A stretch of DNA of 11,371 bases from an uncultured Hyphomicrobiales bacterium (GTDB lineage Bacteria > Pseudomonadota > Alphaproteobacteria > Rhizobiales > CAJQND01). Location of the stretch: positions 1-11,371 of the forward strand of contig CAJQND010000173.1 in assembly GCA_905479595.1 (NCBI GenBank), given 5' to 3'. The position numbers and the translations under genes were made by a program. This document shows, one piece after another, positions 6,246-11,371 of the stretch (its first letter is position 1; every line of letters begins with the position of its first letter). The notes beneath the pieces were generated by a model. The model made no database searches. It was not told the origin of the DNA and worked only from the letters and a program-made list of their open reading frames with translations.

Positions 6246-7210
6246 AGAACCGTTGATCCAGTAGTCTTGCCAGCTTCCAGGGCTTGATGGGCCTGTTGCA
6301 CATCTTCGAGCGGATAGCGCTGATTAATCGAAATCTTCACCTTGCCGTTGGCCAGCACATCCATCAGATCGCGGGCGTTCGCCTGCAACGCATCATCAGA
6401 TGCCACATAAGTCATGAGTGATGGCCGGGTGATATAGAGCGAACCTTTCGCTGCAAGCAGACCGAGATCAAAATTGACCACGGGACCGGATGCATTGCCG
6501 AAACTTGCAAGCACCCCACGCGGTGCCAAACTATCAAGGGAGGCATTGATCGTTGCTGCACCTACGCCGTCATAAACAACCGGCACCCCTGCCCCATCGG
6601 TGATTTCGCGCACGCGGGCGGCCACATCCTCATGGGTATAGTTGATCACATGATCGCAGCCATGTTCGGTGGCAAGCGCTGCTTTTTCCGGTGAACTGGT
6701 AGTGCCGATCACAGTTGCGCCCAAAGCCTTGGCCCACTGGCAGGCGATAAGCCCGACGCCGCCAGCAACGGCATGAAGGAGTATCGTGTCGCCGGGTTGC
6801 ACTTCATAGGTTTCGCGCAACAAATATCGCACGGTCATTCCCTTTAACATCATGGCAGCAGCGGTTTCATCGTCAACATTGTCCGCCAGCTTCACCAGGC
6901 GGCCAGCAGGAATGTTGCGCTTTTCAGAATATGCCCCAATCGGGCCTGCGCCATAAGCAACTCTGTCGCCTTCAGAAATTTCTGTCACCCCTTCCCCAAC
7001 CACTTCCACAACGCCGGCAGCCTCAAGCCCGAGCCCGCACGGCATTGGCAAAGGGTAGAGCCCAGAGCGGTGATAGGTGTCGATAAAGTTCAGCCCAATG
7101 GCAGTATGGCGAATTTGCACTTCGCCAGCGCCCGGCGGTGGCACGTCCACATCGACCATTTGCATAACCTCAGGGCCACCGGCTTTAGTCATTTGAATTT
7201 TGCGCGTCAT
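6236..7210 (-). CDS. qor: NADPH:quinone oxidoreductase (zeta-crystallin-like, MDR superfamily)
   Basis: 324 residues, the usual length for Qor. It is a medium-chain dehydrogenase/reductase without the zinc-ligand set of alcohol dehydrogenases. Seen: GroES-like part (about 1-120) with 'AIGLNFIDTYHRSGLYPLP', the family start motif, then 'RLVKLADNVDDETAAAMMLK', then the Rossmann fold with 'AVAGGVGLIACQWAKALGA' (about 147-165), where the GGVG turn binds NADPH. These enzymes transfer electrons from NADPH to quinones or reduce activated double bonds; the true substrate can differ. Cytosolic; no signal. Start: the ATG at 7208-7210 with GGGAGAG upstream gives the typical 'MTRKIQMTKAGGPEVM'; the longer frame adds 26 atypical residues. 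It lies 109 bp after parC and probably has its own promoter. It is tail to tail with the protease gene. Confidence 0.92.
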   Translation of the reverse strand: MTRKIQMTKAGGPEVMQMVDVDVPPPGAGEVQIRHTAIGLNFIDTYHRSGLYPLPMPCGLGLEAAGVVEVVGEGVTEISEGDRVAYGAGPIGAYSEKRNIPAGRLVKLADNVDDETAAAMMLKGMTVRYLLRETYEVQPGDTILLHAVAGGVGLIACQWAKALGATVIGTTSSPEKAALATEHGCDHVINYTHEDVAARVREITDGAGVPVVYDGVGAATINASLDSLAPRGVLASFGNASGPVVNFDLGLLAAKGSLYITRPSLMTYVASDDALQANARDLMDVLANGKVKISINQRYPLEDVQQAHQALEAGKTTGSTVLLP

Positions 7211-7265
7211 ATTACTCTCCCGGTTATGTGCATATGATTGAAGTGAAAAGGCTTTCTTGCTTGCC

Positions 7266-7293
7266 CGATAGCATAGCTGACCCTGCACGCAAG
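7266..7293 (-). promoter_or_regulatory. Candidate promoter of qor
   Basis: In the 109-bp gap between parC and qor, CTTGCG (7293-7288) and CTATCG (7271-7266) on the minus strand are 16 nt apart, close to the CTTGAC/CTATAT style of alphaproteobacterial housekeeping promoters, and about 55 nt before the qor start. This is a by-eye match only. No strong hairpin with a T-run was seen for parC termination in this gap, so read-through from parC is also possible. Confidence 0.28.
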
Positions 7294-7319
7294 GCTAGCA
7301 TTTCTTTGACCGACGAGAC

Positions 7320-9560
7320 TTATGAAAACCGGTTATTTCGCGGAAAACCCTTCGGTGGCAACCGGCCTGCCTGGGCACGTTTGCCAATCCAGTCACGCAA
7401 ATCGGTAACTGTCCAGATGCGGCCCGACGAATATTGCCAGGTCAGACCATTGGCAATCTGGAAAGTCTTCACATCTGCCAATCCACCATCGCGGTAGTTT
7501 TGAAGCTTGTTGCCGCGCCCACGGGTCATTTCCGGCAAATCGTCCAACGCAAACAGCAGCAATTTGCGGTTTTCCCCCACTACCGCCACGTGATCATCGC
7601 CCTCTGCTATGCGGTGGCAAGCGTGCGCTTCAACCGGCAGTTTGACGTTGAGAACTTGTTTGCCTTTTCGGGTATTGGCAATCACATCATCTTCGCTGAC
7701 AACGAAACCACGCCCATCAGATGAAGCAACAATCATTTTTGTGCCAGCTTTGTGGACATTGAGAGATATGATCTCGTCCGTGGCTTCAATATCAACCATC
7801 AAACGCAACGGCTCGCCGTGGCCACGTCCGCCGGGTAGCTTATCGGCCCCGAGGGTAAAGAACTTGCCCGATGATGACAGCACAATCACTTTATCGGTGG
7901 TTTCTGCATGCAATGTGAAGCGCGCCTTGTCACCGTCCTTGTAGGAAAGTCCATCAAAATCTGCGAGATGGCCTTTCATGGTGCGTATCCAGCCCTTTTC
8001 GGAGCAAACAATTGTCACTGGCTCTTTTTCGATCATCGCAGCATCAAGGTCGAAATCTCCTTGAGGGGCTTCTGCAAAATCCGTGCGGCGGCGGCCGAGA
8101 TCGGTTTTCTTGCCAAACCGGTCGCGGGTCGCGCGAATATCATCTGAAATTTGCGCCCACTGCATTTCGTCTGAGGCAAGTAATGTATTTAGGCCAACTT
8201 GCTCTTCAGTGAGTGCATCGTGTTCAGTGCGGATCTCCATTTCCTCAAGTTTGCGCAAGGAACGCAGGCGCATATTGAGAATGGCTTCAGCTTGCACATC
8301 ACTAAGAGAAAAAGTTGCCATGAGCTCTTTCTTGGGCTCATCTTCCTCACGAATGATACGGATCACTTCATCGAGGTTGAGATAGGCAATCAGATAACCG
8401 CCCAGCATTTCCAGGCGGTGGGCGATCTTCTCCAGCCGGTAGGTGGAGCGGCGCACCAAAACATCTTTGCGGTGGTCAAGCCATTGCCGCAGCACATCGC
8501 GCAAAGACAAAACGTTTGGCACCAGCCCTTTGGACAGCACATTCATATTCAGCGAAATGCGGGTTTCAAGGTCGGTGGTCTTGAACATCGATTCCATCAG
8601 CAAAAGCGGATCGACCGTTCGCGATTTTGGCTCCAGCACCAGGCGGATGTCTTCAGCGCTTTCATCGCGAATATCGCCAAGCAGCGGAAGTTTGCGCGCT
8701 TGCAGCAATTCTGCGGTTTTCTCTATCAACCGGCCCTTCTGTACCTGATAGGGAATTTCTGTGACCACGATCTGCCACATACCCCGGCCAAGTTCTTCCA
8801 TTTCCCATCGCGCGCGCACTCTAAAACCGCCACGCCCGGTCCGATATGCCTCCGTGATCGAATCCTGGTCATCGATAATGATGCCACCGGTCGGAAAATC
8901 TGGCCCTGGCACAAACTCCACCAGCTTGGTGATGCCGGCGTTGGGGAACTTGATGAGATGCAAGGCAGCATCACATAACTCCGCCGCATTATGTGGTGGA
9001 ATGGACGTTGCCATACCCACTGCGATGCCGGTCGATCCATTGGCAAGCAGGTTGGGAAATGCGCCTGGCAGAACAATCGGTTCTGATTCCTCACCATCAT
9101 AGGTTTCGCGAAAATCGACAGTGTCTTCGTCAATACCATCAAGCAGCGCCATGGCAACAGCAGTAAGCCGCGCTTCGGTATATCGCATGGCGGCAGCGTT
9201 ATCGCCGTCGACGTTGCCGAAATTACCCTGGCCATCGACAAGAGGGTATCGCACCGCAAATTCCTGGGCGAGCCGCACAAGCGCGTCATAGACAGACTGG
9301 TCCCCGTGCGGGTGGTATTTGCCGATCACGTCGCCGACAACGCGGGCGCACTTCTTAAATCCCTGTTCTGGATTAAGCTTGAGCTGGCGCATGGCGTATA
9401 ACAGCCGCCGGTGGACCGGCTTCAGGCCATCGCGCACATCAGGCAGCGCCCGATGCATAATTGTGGACAAGGCATAGGCCAGATAGCGTTCTTCCAGCGC
9501 GTCGCGCAGGTTGATCGACTGTGAGCCGTCTGAAGACGGTGGTGTGGTAAGCTCGCTCAT
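7320..9560 (-). CDS. parC: DNA topoisomerase IV subunit A
   Basis: 746 residues, the expected alphaproteobacterial length. With ParE it forms the ATP-dependent type IIA enzyme that decatenates daughter chromosomes. Seen: N-terminal breakage-reunion domain with 'ALPDVRDGLKPVHRRLLYAM', the helix-turn-helix region 'KYHPHGDQSVYDALVRLAQ' (81-99), and the active-site Tyr127 in 'AAAMRYTEARL', preceded by Arg126; tower and coiled-coil region up to about 500; then at least four C-terminal beta-pinwheel-type segments (e.g. 'TIVCSEKGWIRTMKGH', 'VIVLSSSGKFFTLG', 'MIVASSDGRGFVVSEDD'). The GyrA-box QRRGGKG is absent and the C-terminal part is short, so ParC rather than GyrA. At the position of E. coli ParC Ser80 it has Gln88; the acidic position is Asp92. 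It starts 39 nt after the rnj stop, and no clear Shine-Dalgarno is seen before the ATG. Confidence 0.96.
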   Translation of the reverse strand: MSELTTPPSSDGSQSINLRDALEERYLAYALSTIMHRALPDVRDGLKPVHRRLLYAMRQLKLNPEQGFKKCARVVGDVIGKYHPHGDQSVYDALVRLAQEFAVRYPLVDGQGNFGNVDGDNAAAMRYTEARLTAVAMALLDGIDEDTVDFRETYDGEESEPIVLPGAFPNLLANGSTGIAVGMATSIPPHNAAELCDAALHLIKFPNAGITKLVEFVPGPDFPTGGIIIDDQDSITEAYRTGRGGFRVRARWEMEELGRGMWQIVVTEIPYQVQKGRLIEKTAELLQARKLPLLGDIRDESAEDIRLVLEPKSRTVDPLLLMESMFKTTDLETRISLNMNVLSKGLVPNVLSLRDVLRQWLDHRKDVLVRRSTYRLEKIAHRLEMLGGYLIAYLNLDEVIRIIREEDEPKKELMATFSLSDVQAEAILNMRLRSLRKLEEMEIRTEHDALTEEQVGLNTLLASDEMQWAQISDDIRATRDRFGKKTDLGRRRTDFAEAPQGDFDLDAAMIEKEPVTIVCSEKGWIRTMKGHLADFDGLSYKDGDKARFTLHAETTDKVIVLSSSGKFFTLGADKLPGGRGHGEPLRLMVDIEATDEIISLNVHKAGTKMIVASSDGRGFVVSEDDVIANTRKGKQVLNVKLPVEAHACHRIAEGDDHVAVVGENRKLLLFALDDLPEMTRGRGNKLQNYRDGGLADVKTFQIANGLTWQYSSGRIWTVTDLRDWIGKRAQAGRLPPKGFPRNNRFS

Positions 9561-9599
9561 CGACGGAAAATAGCCGATTTATGTGAGTCGGAAAACACC

Positions 9600-11264
9600 C
9601 TAAACCTTATGCACAATTACCCGGCAATCGGGTTTTTTTCCCCAGCGCATTGAGCACTCCCGGCGCACCGCACGACGGATTGCTTCCGCTACAGTTTCTG
9701 GAGATTTTCGTGCTTTTACAGGCATTTCAAAGAATACCTCTTCCACCGTGTCCAGCACAGCGTCTTCAAGCACTACTCCATCACCATCTTCTTCTGGCGC
9801 GCCAAAAAACTCAGCTTGAGGTTCTGCGGCCAGATCACCACGATTGTCGATGACGATTGACACAGAGACGGCACCAGAAACAGAAAGCTTCCTCCGCGCC
9901 CGGGCGGGTCCCCCTTCTGCTGATACAAATAGTTTGCCATCCACATGCAAACGGCCAGCAGGTGCGTTATCGATGATTTCTCCCGGTCCTGGCGACAAGC
10001 GCACCATCTCGCCATTCACCGCCACACAGGTTTCTGGAATGCCGCAACTAATGGCAAATTTCGCATGTTCCTGAAGATGCAACATCTCCCCGTGCATAGG
10101 CACAAGAAGCTCTGGCTTCAGCCATGAATACATCTGGCGCAATTCTTCTTTTCGCGGATGGCCAGACGTGTGCACCATGGCATCATCCAGGGTGATAATT
10201 TCTACTCCCTGTCCAGCTAATGCGTTCATCAGTCCCGATACGGATTTTTCATTTCCGGGAATGGTCTTGGAAGAAAAAATGACCGTGTCACCTTCTTCAA
10301 GGGTGATGTTGCGATGATTATCCGAAGCAATACGCGCCAGCGCGGCGCGTTCTTCGCCCTGCGAGCCGGTACACAGGCAAACCACTTTTTCAGGTGGCAG
10401 AAACCCAAACTCTTCTTCCGCCAGCACTTCATGGACGCCCTTGAGATATCCGGTCGCGCGGGCTGCAGAAATGATCCGGTACATAGAGCGGCCAGCCACA
10501 ACCAGATGACGCCCTGCTGCGTAGGTTGCCTTTGCCACAGCATCCAGGCGCGCCACATTGGATGCAAAAGTCGTCACTGCCACACGCCCCTTGGAATTGG
10601 CAATGATGCTGGCAAGGTTTGCTGCCACTTCTTCTTCTGAGATGGATGAGCCTTCGCGAGTGGCATTGGTGGAATCGCAAATCAGCGCGCGCACCCCTTC
10701 TTTGCCAATTTCTCGCAGGCGGTTTTCATCGATGGCACCGTCGGTCACATCATGATGGTCGATTTTCCAGTCGCCTGAGTGCACCACCGTGCCTGCACCA
10801 GTCTTGATTGCCAGGGCATTAGGCTCCGGGATCGAATGGGCGACAGAAACAAACTCAACCTCAAATGGCCCAAGCTCAATTGTGCTGCCAGGCTGAACAA
10901 TATTGAGGGGGAATTCTTCGTCAAGGTTGCGCTCCAACAACCGCAAGCGCAGCAATTCAGCCGCAAAAGGCGACGCATAAACCGGGCATCCAAGTCGCTC
11001 CCACAACCACGAAATACCACCGAAATGGTCTTCGTGGGCATGCGTCAGCACAATGCCTTCAAGGTTGGCACGTTCGCTTTCAATGAACTGAATATCCGGC
11101 AATACAATATCAATGCCGGGATCGCGTTCATCGCCAAACTTGACCCCCATATCGACAATCAGCCATCGCCGCTGATGGGCTGGTCCATAGCCATAGAGAT
11201 AGAGATTCATGCCAATCTCGCCGGCACCGCCCAGGGGCAAAAAAACCAGATCTTTTGAAGTCAT
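9600..11264 (-). CDS. rnj: Ribonuclease J
   Basis: 554 residues, full length for the alphaproteobacterial enzyme. RNase J has 5'-3' exonuclease and endonuclease activity on RNA and takes part in rRNA 5'-end maturation and mRNA decay. It is a metallo-beta-lactamase/beta-CASP protein: start motif 'VFLPLGGAGEIGMN' (7-20); metal-binding 'THAHEDHFGGI' (His75, His77, Asp79, His80); 'VAHSIPEP' (His143); 'HSGDWKID' (Asp165); beta-CASP part (about 200-370) with 'TFASNVARL' and 'VHTSGHPRKEE'; then 'PMHGE' (His391), and a C-terminal domain (about 450-554). Start: the ATG at 11262-11264 gives the normal family N-terminus. The longer frame from 11330 would add 22 residues and overlap birA. The ATG is 16 nt after the birA stop, without a clear Shine-Dalgarno, so coupling to birA is likely. 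Confidence 0.95.
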   Translation of the reverse strand: MTSKDLVFLPLGGAGEIGMNLYLYGYGPAHQRRWLIVDMGVKFGDERDPGIDIVLPDIQFIESERANLEGIVLTHAHEDHFGGISWLWERLGCPVYASPFAAELLRLRLLERNLDEEFPLNIVQPGSTIELGPFEVEFVSVAHSIPEPNALAIKTGAGTVVHSGDWKIDHHDVTDGAIDENRLREIGKEGVRALICDSTNATREGSSISEEEVAANLASIIANSKGRVAVTTFASNVARLDAVAKATYAAGRHLVVAGRSMYRIISAARATGYLKGVHEVLAEEEFGFLPPEKVVCLCTGSQGEERAALARIASDNHRNITLEEGDTVIFSSKTIPGNEKSVSGLMNALAGQGVEIITLDDAMVHTSGHPRKEELRQMYSWLKPELLVPMHGEMLHLQEHAKFAISCGIPETCVAVNGEMVRLSPGPGEIIDNAPAGRLHVDGKLFVSAEGGPARARRKLSVSGAVSVSIVIDNRGDLAAEPQAEFFGAPEEDGDGVVLEDAVLDTVEEVFFEMPVKARKSPETVAEAIRRAVRRECSMRWGKKPDCRVIVHKV

Positions 11265-11280
11265 ATGCGAAACGTATCCA

Positions 11281-11371
11281 TCATGTTGGGAAGAAAACAT
11301 CGCCAGCAAGAATGCGCGACGTTTCTCCATTGTCTTTTTTCAAAATCAGCGCCCCATCTGTGTCGAGAGCA
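11281..11371 (-). CDS. birA: Biotin--protein ligase BirA, C-terminal end (partial)
   Basis: Only the last 29 codons are in the window, ending in TGA at 11281-11283. The end reads 'ALDTDGALIL' then 'NGETSRILAGDVFFPT'. The pattern 'G-ALxLxxxxG.....I.AGDVFFP' is the closing small beta-barrel of bacterial biotin ligases, which attach biotin to acetyl-CoA carboxylase carrier protein and related enzymes. In many rhizobia birA lies just before (or one gene before) rnj, which supports the call. The stretch is short, so certainty comes from the motif together with this position. The upstream neighbour is not visible. Confidence 0.7.
   Translation of the reverse strand, partial: ALDTDGALILKKDNGETSRILAGDVFFPT

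Noticed and set aside
7327..7334. AACCGGTT palindrome at the end of parC
   Set aside because: An 8-base palindrome without loop or T-run lies inside the parC coding end; such words are expected by chance and it is not a terminator.
8199..8978. 259-codon open frame on the + strand inside parC
   Set aside because: It is fully antisense to a clear parC gene, its composition (rich in His, Gln, Phe) has no domain character, and long antisense frames are common opposite GC-biased codons.
9561..9599. Near-repeat ACGGAAAA/TCGGAAAA in the rnj-parC gap as an operator
   Set aside because: Only two short imperfect copies in 39 bp; too little to separate from chance.
10779..11258. 159-codon + strand frame opposite rnj
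   Set aside because: Antisense to the catalytic part of RNase J, with no recognisable domain.
1..11371. Defence system, prophage, insertion sequence, CRISPR array or tRNA-linked island
   Set aside because: No transposase, integrase, recombinase, Cas, restriction or toxin-antitoxin protein was seen in any frame, and no regularly spaced direct repeats or tRNA-like cloverleaf were found by eye.

Overview
The window looks like a chromosomal segment from an alphaproteobacterium, most likely Hyphomicrobiales (Rhizobiales). The evidence is the birA end followed by an RNase J of the rhizobial length and motif set, a GyrA-box-free ParC, a COG3743-type helix-hairpin-helix protein, and moderate GC by eye. 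This placement is inferred from protein character, not from a marker gene. I see no rRNA, tRNA, CRISPR array, insertion sequence, integrase or phage gene. All genes are tightly packed, and the longest gene-free stretch is about 220 bp.

Layout from left to right. (1) The C-terminal part of an alpha/beta hydrolase on the + strand enters from the left edge. (2) A three-gene minus-strand group (about 474-3364) has the order, in transcription: a 758-residue TM-BON-(Ig-like)x4-BON-OmpA protein, a 40-residue single-TM peptide too short for routine ORF calling, and a TM protein with an acidic linker and an H3TH/HhH domain. It ends in an intrinsic terminator that contains its own stop codon. The design (TM-BON-OmpA protein, then two small TM proteins) resembles the mycobacterial arfABC (Rv0899-Rv0900-Rv0901) operon. 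This is the most interesting part of the window. (3) Divergent from it, a + strand pair (3586-6239): a TPR-sulfotransferase translationally coupled through a GTGA overlap to a trypsin-like serine protease that is a predicted lipoprotein. (4) A minus-strand housekeeping block (6236-11371), in transcription order: the birA end, rnj (RNase J), parC (topoisomerase IV subunit A) and a qor-type quinone oxidoreductase. qor meets the protease gene tail to tail, with overlapping stop codons inside a small perfect hairpin.

How the genes may work together. Group 2 is probably an inner-membrane-anchored, peptidoglycan-binding envelope complex with two small membrane partners. Group 3 couples a cytoplasmic PAPS-dependent sulfotransferase to an envelope protease, with unknown substrates. 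Group 4 covers biotinylation, RNA processing and decay, chromosome decatenation and quinone/aldehyde redox; these four functions are unrelated and are probably partly co-transcribed because they are adjacent. Start codons were moved from the longest ORF for four genes (HhH protein, protease, qor, rnj), as explained in each entry.
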